Below are positions 30,250-40,860 of a DNA stretch of 64,000 nt, in pieces. A model generated the notes under the pieces. It was given only the letters and a program-made list of their open reading frames with translations. It was not told where the DNA came from and searched no databases. The translations under genes were made by a program, and so were the position numbers. The DNA comes from Tetramitus jugosus. Taxonomy: Eukaryota; Heterolobosea; Eutetramitea; Acrasida; Vahlkampfiidae. Each line of letters opens with the position of its first letter. Positions within the stretch are counted from its first letter, which is position 1. The stretch lies in the NCBI GenBank assembly GCA_937625935.1, contig OW569357.1, forward strand, positions 310,001-374,000. The letters are read 5' to 3'.

Positions 30250-33200
30250 TTACTGTTTGCCCTCATATTGCTTTAGTTTCTCTTTGGCCAAGAAGTATTG
30301 ATACTTAAGGTTTTCAATCTCCTCAAAAAATCCATCGTCCAGCTCACTAAGCTCTTCTTCAAGCTTACTCTTCTCTTCCTGAAGCTTTTGTTTCTCTTTC
30401 AACATCTTCTCGTTTTCTGCGTGGAGCTGTTGTACTCGTTGCTCAAGGCTTGCCTGGATTTTCTCGAACTCTATTCTTGTTTCTTCTAATTCCTCTTCGT
30501 TGTCATGGAGTTGATTCTTGAGAATGCCAATCTCTTCCTTGTACTTTTTCGTTTCTTTCAGTAGTTTTGCTACCCTGACTGATTCTTCTGTTTTGATAGC
30601 GGTAGCCGTAGTCAATTCTTGCATTTCCATTTGTAAGAAATCCAGTTTCTTGGTCAATACAGCATTTTCATCTTTAAGTTCTTGTATCTTCCGTTCTTGT
30701 TTCTCACATTCTTCTCTGAGCTTTTTGTTCTGTTCAGTCATCTGATGATTGTTACTCAGCATTTTGGCAAGTTTGGATTCAGTTTCGCCATCGGTATTCT
30801 TTTTCGTTGAGATATCACTTTCGAGAGCCTCCAATCTCTTTTGGAGTGTGCGTTTTTCTTTTACAATTTCCATGAATTTTACATTGCTTACAGATTGCTT
30901 GAGAATCACTGCATTTTCTTTCTGCAGATTCTCTGCAACTGTTTTTAATGATTCAATGACATCCTCTAATTCTTTTCGCTTTGTTTCATTGTTCTTTTCA
31001 ATATTTTCAATTCTCTTCTTCAATTTTGCTTCATGATCTGTAAATCTTGCGATTTGTTGCACATTCAGACCATTGTCTATCGGAGGGGGAGGTTTTTGGG
31101 CTTTCAACTTGGAAATAGTGTCATTCAATATTCTAATTTCAGTTTGTAGTTTGGAAATTTCCTCCACTTGTTTTGCATTGGTGTTGGACAATGCCTTTAT
31201 CTTCTCTAGCTGGTTTTTTACTTCGCCTCTCAGTCTTTCAATTTCCTGTTGCAGTGGGCTATAGGTCTGATTAGATGAAGTACCAGTCGATACCCGACTC
31301 TCTTGGATTTGTTCAATTCTGCGTTTAAGTTCATTGTACTTCATCCTTTCTTCACTTAATTCCTTCATCAATCTTTCGTTCTCTCTACGAGTAAAGCTGT
31401 TGCTATTCATCTCCAAAATTTTGTTTCTCTTTTCTAGTTCCTCTATTCGAGACTGGGTGCGCAGAGAGTTACCGCTAGAGTCTCTCTTAAAGGCATTCAA
31501 CTCTTTCAAAAGTAGTTCTTTTGTATTATTGAGTCTTTTAACTGTCGAGAATTGTTTCTCAAGAACTTTTTGTTTTGCTTCCAGCTCCTTTCTCATTTCC
31601 TCAATTTGTGATCGTAAATCTTGTTCGCGATCAGGAGCCTTCTTTAACTTTAGTGCTTCATTCTCTTCCTTTAACTTTGTCATTTCTTCTCTTAATTTCT
31701 CGGTACGGTTCTCCACAATTTTGTTCACACGAGCGTCAAATTCCGAAGCATCTCGTTTTTGTCGTACGACAAGAGTTGATTCTGATTGTATGAGACTTTC
31801 AGTTAGTTTCTTAACTGCTTCTTCCAATTGAATGTTCTGATTTTTCAAGTCAACCAATTCTTGCTGAGTTTTCTTGTTCTCTGTCTTTGGGACATGCTTT
31901 CTCTCTCGTAGAGATTGAGTCAGTGTGAGCTTTTCTTTCATTAATGTTTGTCTCTCCTTCTCGAATAATTGCCTTTCATCTATCAATGCCTTGGATAAAA
32001 CATTCACTTTGTGTTTCGTTTGCTCAACTTCTGATTCATATCGTTCTTCTAATGTTGAGATTTTCTCCCGATATTCTTGCAACAATAATTCTTTTTGTTT
32101 AAGTTCTTCTCCGATTTGTTGTCTTACTAAAATATGTTCTTGAATCTCTTTTGCCTTCTCAACAAACATTTCATCAACTTGGGAGATAGGAATTCCAGTT
32201 GAATCAACAATCTCTGGAGTCGAAAGTTCGATTCGATTGAGCATATCTTTAAAATGATTCACCACATTGTCATCCTTGGATTGTAATTTCAGTTGAAGTT
32301 TCATAATCTCCTCATTACATTGACTCTTACATTCGGTTATTTGATTCCTTAGTTCTTCTAGTTGGTTCTCGTACCTTGCAATCGCGATATCTTTTTGTCT
32401 AATAAGTTCTTCGAAGGTCTTTATCACGTTCTTGACAGCATCGGGAAAATGCGATTCTTCAATAGGGCCAGGCTTTTGAGAACCGATCGTTGGTTGTTGG
32501 AGATAGAGCTGTAATTCCGCTATCTGTGCATCTTTTATCTGGATATCATTCTGTAGATCTTTCATACTTTCCAGTTTTTCATTCAGTCTTCGGACTTCCT
32601 CATCTCGTTTAATAACTTTCTTTTGCATGATGGCCTCCTTTTCCATCATATCCGCAATTTGAAGATGCAGAGTTCTCAGCTCTGCTTCTAGATCCTCAAT
32701 GTTTACATCCCTTTCATGGATAGGTCTGTATTTTTTCGGAACTAGCTCTTCATTCGTATTCTCAGATATTTTTGTTAACATGTCGTCCCGTATTTTATCT
32801 GCTTCCAAAATGCGTTCTTCGAGTTTTGTAATTGTATCAGTTTTCAGAGCCAACTCTAGCTGATGATGCTCTAGCTCCTCTCTCCTTTGTTCGAGTTCGT
32901 TTCTCGTCCATATCAACTCTTTGTGCAATATTTCAAGTTTATCAGCAGTGTCTTTTAGTTCTTTCAAACACTCCACTAACTTGTCTTCTATCACATGTTC
33001 TCTTTCGTGTGCTTCGTTGATGATGTCTGTTTTGAGTTTTTCCATTAATTGTTTATAACTCTCATAATGCTGTTTATAGTTTTGATGATGGTTGTCTAGT
33101 TGTCCTAGCGATACTTCTTTTCCATGTAGTTCTTGAGATAGATCGTCAACTTTTCTTCGAAGTGTATTATTCTCATTTGTTAAAGAACCAACTCGATTGT

Positions 33201-35120
33201 TCAATTCCGCTAGTTGTTCTTCTAATTCTTGCCTCTGTTCTTCATACTTCCCCACTTTTTCTATTAACTCATTCTTTAGATTTTCTATGTCTAGAATGTC
33301 GGTGTTTTTTAAGAGCACATTTAAATTCTCTATCTCTTCTCTGAGTTGGAGAATTTCTTGATTCTTCTCTTGGTTATCATCTTCTAAAGCATATATTTGA
33401 TCCAAATATTGCTGAATCATCCTTCTCATATCTTCTAAAGTTGTTAGTTGATCTCTTAGACCAGCTATCTGTCTCAATAGATCCTCGTTCTCTAGTTTCA
33501 ATTTTTCTAACTCTTTCAGTAATTCAGATTCTCTCAACTTTCTAAAGCTAGCCACATCAATATTTACATTAATTCCCATCTCTTTCAAAGCTTCAAGCTT
33601 ATCCAACAGTTCATTTAGTTTTCTTCTTAGTTCTTGCTCCTGTTTCTTGTATTCCACTATCTGAATATTTCGAATTTCAAGTTGTTCTCTCAAATACCGA
33701 ATTTCTTTCTGTGCTTCGACTAGTCCATCTACTCCATCCTCATATCCTTTTAATTTAGATGTTAATGTTAAAATTTCAGCATCCTTCTTGGTAATTATTT
33801 GTTGATAACTTTCTATCTCTTCTTTCATATCGTCAAAGTTTTGTTGATTCTTTCTTATCGTTGACTTTAATCTCTGATTCTCTTTCATTACATCCTCTAA
33901 ATCATTTGCATCTAACTGACTGGACGTTGTTCCTGTCTCTGGCTCGGCTATGGTTCTTTGAGTGAGATCAATCGGACTTGTTTCAATCTTTGATAGTTCG
34001 ATGATCCTAGTCTCTTGGATCTGATTCTTTTCCTTCAATTCTCGAATTTCAGCAATTAATTCCTCTTCAGTGACTCTAAAATTTTCTGTTTGTTGTTCTA
34101 GTTCGGTTATTCGCTGCTCTGACTCTTTAGTAATTTTGTCTATATCCTCCATATGGGTTTCTTTCAAATCTATGTATTGACTTTTATATTCCTCTGCTAC
34201 TTGCTTACATTGAGAAAGCTCTTCATAACTTCTTTCTAACCTCGATTCGAGATCGGGAATCATCTTGTTTTTCTGCTCAAGAGTAAGAATCGATTGTAGA
34301 AGATCCTCTCGCATCGCGTCTGATTCTTGATTGATCATGTTCAACTTCTGAGTTAGTGCATCAATTTCTTGATTCTTAGATTCCAATTCTAGCTTCAGAT
34401 TTCTATTCCTCTCATGATAGCCCCGCAACTCTGAAATGATATCTTCTCGCTCATCCTCAAACTCTTGTTGATTTAAACTTGTTTTCTCCTTGTTTGACTC
34501 AAGGGAACTCATTAATTGAGAAAGTTTTTTTGATATGGAGTCATTTTCTCGCTCCACTATCCGTACTCGCTCGTTCTTTTCGGTCAATGTTTTCTTAAGT
34601 TCAGCGATTTGTCTTTTATACTCGTCTGCCTCCTGTTTAGAGTCCTTTTGCAGATCTTTCATTTCTTCTTTCATCAGATTAACATCACGTTCATACTTTT
34701 CATTTTCTAAGTAGAACCGATCAGCATCATCCGAGTTCCTTTGATTGGCCTGATAAAAGTATCTACAACCGAATTTGCAGAGTTCTGTCAGCTAGAGTAT
34801 ACAAATGATAAAGATTGTTGGTATCGCATCAATACATACTCTAGTAGTAACTGACATGATTCAAACAAATGAACCATTTTCTCTACTCCATCCTTCATCT
34901 TCCCAATCACTCTTGGATGAGCAAACAATTTGGAGACATTCTTCGTTGCTTCCATCATGAACTCTTCTTCTACGTTGGGAGCATCACTACTATTGTGCTG
35001 GTCTGGATGGATAATGTTCTGTAAGCTCAAATGGAGCTTGTCGATCATTTCCCACCGAGTAGCTACATCAATGTTTTTGGCTGCTGGCCGAAACTCGAAT
35101 TCAACCTCGTCATCGTCCAT
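30250..35120 (-). CDS. CEP290: CEP290 homologue (ciliary transition zone)
   Basis: Exons 35120-34840 and 34762-30250 (GTATGT donor, TGTAG acceptor, 77-bp intron) give 1,597 aa, against about 2,480 in human. It is nearly all coiled coil. Orthology rests on three landmarks in the right order: N-terminal VATRWEMIDKLHLSLQNI and MVHLFESCQLLLEY (human LADNLLISL and VIHLFRITQSLM); KLKGYEDGVDGLVEAQKEIR to DVASFRKLRESELLKEL (human RLKDYESGVYGLEDAVVEIK to DLTEFRNSKHLKQ); and the C-terminal ELDDGFFEEIENLKYQY (human NFDPSFFEEIEDLKYNY). The protein builds the Y-links of the transition zone at the base of the flagellum. The shorter length suggests loss of coiled-coil repeats. Confidence 0.92.
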
Positions 35121-35244
35121 TTCCTCACGAATGCAATCAAGTTACAGATTGTATTCTCTTCTAATTTGATGACGTCTGGAACTAACTCTGCGATCTATCT
35201 TCTTCTTTCGAAGTTTCCCTGTAGATTTCAACAAAATCCACACA

Positions 35245-35257
35245 TTTCCGCCCGAAA
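35245..35257. promoter_or_regulatory. E2F-like element in the CEP290 / WD40 divergent promoter
   Basis: TTTCCGCCCGAAA lies in the 220-bp region shared by CEP290 (minus) and the WD40 gene (plus). It resembles TTTSSCGS on both strands; function inferred. Confidence 0.35.
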
Positions 35258-35340
35258 CTGAGCGGAGATTCTTTTAGAAAGAGAAGAAAATCGGTCCACA
35301 AAAAACGAGCTTGCGATCATCAAACACCCCATCCCCAGAA

Positions 35341-36513
35341 ATGCTTCGGTTGGAGACAGAGTTCATCACATCAGATCTTCAATTCAGTAAGTTTGATGAA
35401 AAAGGGTTGCTCGGTATCACATCTGATACATTTGATACAAAATATGTTGGTCAACTGAGTTACTACCGATTCTCCGCAAGTGGTCAACTGGATGAAATAC
35501 AGTCTGTGGGATTACCGACAGGTGGTGTAGGCATGGCACAATCCTCACGGTACAGTACTTTTCTGTTAACAGCGCACACTGACCCTGTGCTTCGCTTATG
35601 GAACTTGGATCAACTGACACAACCGGTGAAGCGCTACACGTTCCATAACATGTCGGCAGAAGATGTGCAGGTGTCTCCTTTTGATGGTGAGGAGTTTCTC
35701 AGCTGTTCCAAGGACAGTAGTTTTGCGCTGTGGACGATGACACAGAGCGAACCAATATTTGCAAGTACGAATGAGGCCTCATTTCCCTTCCTGTCATCGC
35801 AGTATCATCCGCAGAATCCTTCATTGTTCGTTGCAGCACCCATGGATGGACGATTGGAGTTGTGGGATCGCAAGGAATTGAAACGAATTTATACGGTGAC
35901 ACCGCCAGAAGATTTGATCTTCTCTTGTATGGCCTTCAATGCATACAATGAGTTCATGCTGTCGGTGGCTGATGAATACGGCCATGTGTACATTTGGGAT
36001 CTAAGGCAACTCAAGAAACCAGTCTATCATTTTCAGGCGCACGGATTAGCCGTATGTCAAATGAAGTTTAATCCACACGATGAGAAATTGATGGGTACAG
36101 CCAGCACAGACTCGCATTTTCATCTGTGGTACGTCGAAGGTAACTCTAGGCACAACCGGAAGACGAAAGCAAACGATCGAAGACCCTCTTCTGATTTACT
36201 GGAGGAATCAGAAGCAGCCAATGCCATAAGTGGCATGGACAATAGCATGGAGAATGTTGATGTTCAGTGCTTGAAGTCATTCAAGACACACAACTTGCCT
36301 ATTACGACATGGGATTGGAGTGTACATGAGTTGGGCTTGCTAGCAGATGCAGGTAGTGATTATAGTTTGTTTGTTTGGAATTTTGTGAACAGTTCCTTTG
36401 ACGATGATGAATCACAAAGTGATGTCACCAATTTGACAAACATCGGAAGCAATGAATCATCATCGCGCAATCATGCATCTCCCTCCCATACATCCTCATC
36501 GCCATCCTCGTAA
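35341..36513 (+). CDS. Peroxin-7-like WD40 protein
   Basis: 390 aa from ATG 35341. About six WD repeats can be traced, with ends such as TDPVLRLWNL, SSFALWTM, DGRLELWDR, GHVYIWDLRQLKKPVYHF and SHFHLWYV. The order and the segment CMAFNAYNEFMLSVADEYGHVYIWDLRQLKKPV align with PEX7, the cytosolic receptor for PTS2-bearing matrix proteins (human [32 protein letters not shown]). A second PEX7-like gene lies at 54178-55475 and fits the PEX7 N-terminus better, so this one may be a diverged paralogue or another WD40 adaptor. Confidence 0.7.
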   Translation: MLRLETEFITSDLQFSKFDEKGLLGITSDTFDTKYVGQLSYYRFSASGQLDEIQSVGLPTGGVGMAQSSRYSTFLLTAHTDPVLRLWNLDQLTQPVKRYTFHNMSAEDVQVSPFDGEEFLSCSKDSSFALWTMTQSEPIFASTNEASFPFLSSQYHPQNPSLFVAAPMDGRLELWDRKELKRIYTVTPPEDLIFSCMAFNAYNEFMLSVADEYGHVYIWDLRQLKKPVYHFQAHGLAVCQMKFNPHDEKLMGTASTDSHFHLWYVEGNSRHNRKTKANDRRPSSDLLEESEAANAISGMDNSMENVDVQCLKSFKTHNLPITTWDWSVHELGLLADAGSDYSLFVWNFVNSSFDDDESQSDVTNLTNIGSNESSSRNHASPSHTSSSPSS

Positions 36514-36642
36514 GAATCTCCTCTAATTCTCCCCCATCATTATCGCACAACATAAGACAACAACAACAATAATAATTATAAAGATCACAAAAATATATGG
36601 AAATTGATGTGTATGAGAAGTATCCACAGACTATTAACTCAT

Positions 36643-37368
36643 CTAACCAACCATACTCCTCTTTCTACCTCTCTGTTGTACCTGTTCCAATTTGGCTAAC
36701 ACTTGCGTGGCATTCTTACCCATCTTCTTGGCATATCCGCCCAACAATTTCTCAAACAATCTTTCAGAGTTGGGATGAGTGCTGAGCATTGCTCTCTCTA
36801 GCACATAGAGATCCACTGCCTTATCTTCCACCATGGTCGACACATAACTCAATCCAAAATCAATCATTACAAACAACTTTGGATCACTGTTCCTCAACAT
36901 CATGTTCGAAGTGGTTAAATCGCCATGAATAATATTACCACTGTGCAACACAGCAATACTCTCACCAATTTTTTCTGCCAATTGCAAATCCACCATCACC
37001 ATTGCATCATTCTTACTACTCTCATCAGTATTATTATTGTTATTGTTCGTTGCGCCGCTGATTAATGGTTGCTTGTCGTGATGATCCAACAAAAATTGTT
37101 TCACAGTGCAACCATGCACCAACTCCATAAAGATCTCTCCAGTATTGACATCTACATGATATAGTGTCGGTGTTTCTACGCCTAATTGCCTTGCTTTCAC
37201 AGTGTTTTTTGCTTCTTGAGCCAATCGCTTCTGATTGATTCGTTGATCAAGTGTAGGATGTCTGTATTTCTTGCTGAATCTTTCCTTGACTATTGTGTCT
37301 TTGCCTAGGAATTGACACGAGTACACTCTTGCTTCAGCACCCTGTTTGATCAGTTGTTTGTTCTCCAT
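36643..37368 (-). CDS. BUD32: KEOPS/EKC complex kinase BUD32 (TP53RK/PRPK)
   Basis: 241 aa from the ATG at 37368, which begins MENKQLIKQGAEARVY, the usual BUD32 start; the open frame upstream has no ATG. Short atypical kinase with KERFSKKYRHPTLDQRINQKRLAQEAKN, the catalytic loop HGDLTTSNMM, IDFGLSYVS in place of DFG, and the basic C-terminal tail RGRKRSMVG. An Asn-rich insertion sits near residues 130-145. It is an ATPase/kinase subunit of KEOPS, needed for the t6A37 modification of ANN-decoding tRNAs. Confidence 0.96.
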   Translation of the reverse strand: MENKQLIKQGAEARVYSCQFLGKDTIVKERFSKKYRHPTLDQRINQKRLAQEAKNTVKARQLGVETPTLYHVDVNTGEIFMELVHGCTVKQFLLDHHDKQPLISGATNNNNNNTDESSKNDAMVMVDLQLAEKIGESIAVLHSGNIIHGDLTTSNMMLRNSDPKLFVMIDFGLSYVSTMVEDKAVDLYVLERAMLSTHPNSERLFEKLLGGYAKKMGKNATQVLAKLEQVQQRGRKRSMVG

Positions 37369-37608
37369 TTTTTGGTGGTGTTTTTGCTGACGGAACTCGG
37401 GATTTCGGGAGAATGTGCACCTTTTTCTCAGCGCCAATTCGTTTAACTGGCAAATACTAAGTACGCTGCCCCGACAAATCTTGACCGTGAGTTACAATAA
37501 CTGAAGAAACAAGGTATTAAGGATGAAGGTGACAGTCTCCCTCATGAAACCTTTTGTTTCACAAGAGACATTTCTTTTCCAATCTCCTTCCGTGAAAACA
37601 CTAAGGAG

Positions 37609-38037
37609 ATGTTTGCCTACATCCAGGAATGGCAACCCAAGGACAATGGTGACAATAACGAAGCCGAAACGGGTGATCGAGATGAGGAAGAAGGGCCATG
37701 GATGATTGGTAATAAATCTAACTCAATGGAGGAGAAGTGGGACAGCTACTGCGATCGAGAAAAGAAGCAAATCTATTTTGCACATAGTTGGACTGGATCA
37801 CTCATGTACAGAGTACGTGAATGGCTCATTGGAAATGAATTTTTGGGCTTAATGTATCCATTGTGGCTGCCGGAAGTTCCACAGTGGACCAGCGACACAA
37901 CGTTGGCTACTTGGGTGTTTTCTCAGTGTGGTAGTCGAGGAATATTTGTTGCAGAGCATCCCTTTAACCAAGAAAAGTTTCACACAACACTTTTCAAAAC
38001 TTCAAACACCACTCGCGTTTCCTACACGTACCACTAG
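37609..38037 (+). CDS. Unrecognised protein, 5' end uncertain
   Basis: 142 aa from the first in-frame ATG, but the same frame is open back to 37501 and reads like coding sequence (KDEGDSLPHETFCFTRDISFPISFRENTKE). A short first exon starting at ATG 37412, with a weak GTTTAA donor after 37439 and an acceptor at 37513, would join in phase; this is speculative. The visible part has an acidic linker and a Trp/Tyr-rich folded segment (IYFAHSWTGSLMYRVREWLIG, LPEVPQWTSDTTLATWVF). No family recognised. It diverges from BUD32 and ends 45 bp before the next gene. Confidence 0.55.
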   Translation: MFAYIQEWQPKDNGDNNEAETGDRDEEEGPWMIGNKSNSMEEKWDSYCDREKKQIYFAHSWTGSLMYRVREWLIGNEFLGLMYPLWLPEVPQWTSDTTLATWVFSQCGSRGIFVAEHPFNQEKFHTTLFKTSNTTRVSYTYH

Positions 38038-38082
38038 TTGAAGCAACTCGCAGGTTTGACCTATTCCCACACGAATGCACAA

Positions 38083-39033
38083 ATGACTTCTCAATTTTCT
38101 GATGCCTTCTCCCGCTCAATCACCTCCTCCGCCTGCGAACAACTGGAACAACAAGGTTACGTCATCATCGATCGCATGTTCGGTTCCCAACAATCGCAAT
38201 TATTTTTGGAGGAAATGAACTTTCTAATGGACAATGGGTTTGTCAAGCCCAACAAGACTCAATTTGCCACTCCAGAAGGTGCCGTAGCTCTGTTCACAAA
38301 GCCCAACATTTATGAACTGGATTTGCATGATGTGAATATTCGAAAGATGCTCACTGAATTTAATGAATTGTTTGACAGAGGTGGAGATGACTTGGTGAGT
38401 GCACTCAATCATCATTTACCATGTTTACAATTGGTTAGTGGACCAAATGGTAAGACAATTAAGCTACAGATCAATAAGGGCAATGGTGGATGCTTTCCGC
38501 ATCATTATGATAATCCAGGAAGACCAAATAAGCGTCAATTGACATGTCTATTGTACTTGAACAAGGATTGGAAGAATGGTGATGGAGGAGAGCTACAATT
38601 GACACCCTTCTTGGGTAAAAAGGTGATTATTGAACCGTTGTTTGATCGATTTGTCATCTTTTATAGTGATCGAGTGTTGCATCGGGTGTTGCCAGCTGTT
38701 GCGATGCGTCACTGCTTTACGATTTGGATCGATGGTTCGCAGACAAACACGGATGACGATGTGTTGTTGAAAGCAAAGCATATTGATGCGAGTGAACAAG
38801 GTTTTATGCAATCGGTGGAAGCGTTGCGTCGATCGCCGCTACAGAGAGTTCTCTCTCGGTCCATTTATGCTGAAGAGTATGAACAATCGTTGCGAGAGTG
38901 TATGCAAGACAGTGACGGAGGAGATGTGATGATATCGGCACATCGTTTGCACTTGCGTGCTGCCTCTGCCAATCCAAGGTTACAAGCTTTTGTGGACAGA
39001 TGCAGACAGTATCGACAAGAGAATGACTGTTAA
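38083..39033 (+). CDS. 2-oxoglutarate/Fe(II) dioxygenase (prolyl-hydroxylase-like)
   Basis: 316 aa from ATG 38083. The jelly-roll core carries the iron triad HYD (in GCFPHHYDNPGRP near residues 139-142) and His in DRVLHRVLP, plus Arg in MRHCFTIW placed to bind the 2-oxoglutarate carboxylate. The strand LTCLLYLNKDWKNGDGGELQL is the family's typical core. The N-terminal EQLEQQGYVIIDRMFG also fits. The closest relatives are P4H/EGLN-type oxygenases that hydroxylate proteins. A C-terminal helical part of about 70 residues is extra. The substrate is unknown. Confidence 0.92.
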   Translation: MTSQFSDAFSRSITSSACEQLEQQGYVIIDRMFGSQQSQLFLEEMNFLMDNGFVKPNKTQFATPEGAVALFTKPNIYELDLHDVNIRKMLTEFNELFDRGGDDLVSALNHHLPCLQLVSGPNGKTIKLQINKGNGGCFPHHYDNPGRPNKRQLTCLLYLNKDWKNGDGGELQLTPFLGKKVIIEPLFDRFVIFYSDRVLHRVLPAVAMRHCFTIWIDGSQTNTDDDVLLKAKHIDASEQGFMQSVEALRRSPLQRVLSRSIYAEEYEQSLRECMQDSDGGDVMISAHRLHLRAASANPRLQAFVDRCRQYRQENDC

Positions 39034-39089
39034 GCGTTCGTTTGTAAGATGATTACAGATCTTTCTGACAGAAGTAACTTCTAATTCTT

Positions 39090-40616
39090 TTATCCCTTGA
39101 GAACATGACGTTGAGTGAGAATGATGATAATCACAGATCCCAATAAAGCTCCCATTTGAATTGCCAGACCAGCGATACGGAAGGGACTAACTTCGATTCG
39201 CTCGTAAATCTTCTTCTTGTTCTCAGAGACCTTTTGTTTTTCATGAGAAGTCCACTTGCTTACCTCGTTATGCATCAACAGCCACTCGGAAGTCTTTCCA
39301 AATGCCATGAGTACTCTTGTGACAATTGATATGATCACTAGACCAATGCCCATGCCCAGAGATCCAGATCTTGGAGATCTTGGATTCAACAGTGCCACGA
39401 TGAACTGGAAGATTGAAAGAGCCATCCAAAGAAAGTGGATTGGCCATGCCACATACCACTTGAAGATCGGTTCACAAAAGTATGCCAACAAGCAACAGAA
39501 TGGATCGAATATCTGTGTCAGCAAGATTGAGTATCGCAATAGATCCACACTGTGTGGATACGCATTGAAAATGTAAGGTCCTATCGACACCAGAATACCA
39601 TTCTGAACAAAACTCATGACTCCTTGAACTGCAATCAACCGGAGAGAAAATCCCACCTTTCTCCAAGTCGAATATACAATGGGTTCCATCTTGGGAACTG
39701 GACTTTCAGCTTGCTCCTGTTGAGCCGAGTGGTCATGCGAAACTAAAACATCGCCTTCGCTTGGTGACAATGGATTGTGTTCAATCATTTCTCGTTTACA
39801 ATAAGGCAGGAATCTAACGAGCAAGAAGGCAATGCCACTCAATGCCACCAACAAACTCATCAGCAATGCAAACACAGAGAAAGGAAACAATGGTTTCTTT
39901 CCAGGTTGCATAATCAATCCAATAATACCTGCGACGAGAGCTGTAGACCCTTCTCCAATCGACAGAGCAGTCGTGTAATATGATGTATAATGCGAAATAA
40001 AGGGCCAATAAACAACAGAAGACGTACAGTCAACAGCACCAACGATAAACACCAACACAAGGAACGCAACCGATCTTTTCTGGCCATTGAATACTGATAT
40101 CTTATCCCAAAGGAAAGCCAACAGCACACAAGCCACAAAACCAACAACTAACAGCAGTATAATAATAAAGGAATCGATATGAAACCTCACTCGTCTCCAA
40201 GGAGTCAAACAAGCCAGTATGAACAGAAAAAAGGGAAACACATTGGCCAACTGGAGTGCAAAATTCATGTCTGCAGCAATCGCATAGCTCTCTGGCAGTT
40301 TGAGCATAAACAGGGGAAGGCACGTGTACAAGCCATTGACAACAATCCACGAGCTCAATCCAAATAGTACAACCAACACAAACACAAAAATGTTTGGTCG
40401 TTGTTTCTTGTAGGACGATGATCCGCCCATCTTTAAGTTCTCTTGTTGCTCTTGAGATGACGACGAGGAATGATGGTTCGAGTTTGTAGTATCTGTTACC
40501 ATGTCAGGAAAGACATCACTCACTTCAGCTGTTGTATACCGTGTTGTGGTTGGATCGTGATCCTCTGAGAATGATTCACTCTGAATGTTGCTCGTTGAGC
40601 TACGTTGGATTTTCAT
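39090..40616 (-). CDS. Riboflavin transporter, SLC52/RFVT family
   Basis: 508 aa with 10-11 hydrophobic helices. The first helix FGLSSWIVVNGLYTCLPLFMLKLPESY corresponds to the RFVT start ([22 protein letters not shown]-like), and VGAVDCTSSVVYWPFISHYTSYYTTALSIGEGSTALVAGIIGL corresponds to the CTSNVTFLPFLS...GQGLSALLP segment. An 80-residue hydrophilic N-terminus and a cytosolic loop after helix 6 flank the core. It probably imports riboflavin across the plasma membrane, the precursor of the FAD used, for example, by the neighbouring dihydrolipoamide dehydrogenase. That link is coincidental proximity, not evidence. Confidence 0.85.
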   Translation of the reverse strand: MKIQRSSTSNIQSESFSEDHDPTTTRYTTAEVSDVFPDMVTDTTNSNHHSSSSSQEQQENLKMGGSSSYKKQRPNIFVFVLVVLFGLSSWIVVNGLYTCLPLFMLKLPESYAIAADMNFALQLANVFPFFLFILACLTPWRRVRFHIDSFIIILLLVVGFVACVLLAFLWDKISVFNGQKRSVAFLVLVFIVGAVDCTSSVVYWPFISHYTSYYTTALSIGEGSTALVAGIIGLIMQPGKKPLFPFSVFALLMSLLVALSGIAFLLVRFLPYCKREMIEHNPLSPSEGDVLVSHDHSAQQEQAESPVPKMEPIVYSTWRKVGFSLRLIAVQGVMSFVQNGILVSIGPYIFNAYPHSVDLLRYSILLTQIFDPFCCLLAYFCEPIFKWYVAWPIHFLWMALSIFQFIVALLNPRSPRSGSLGMGIGLVIISIVTRVLMAFGKTSEWLLMHNEVSKWTSHEKQKVSENKKKIYERIEVSPFRIAGLAIQMGALLGSVIIIILTQRHVLKG

Positions 40617-40860
40617 GATGTCGGAGTGAAATATTTATGGCACCTGTATATAAATATGATGTATGTTGAGTTCGTTTGTGTGGATATGTTTCAAAAGCAG
40701 ATCCCAACACAAAAGCACAGAACTTCTTAAATACTCGCGGATTGGTCCAAAACCTTCGTCGGCCAAAAAAAATTATTACCCATTGGAAACACACGTGCGC
40801 TTGCGGACAAAAGAAACTGGACAAGTGTTTTGTGTAAAGTGGATTTATTGATTAAAGTAT

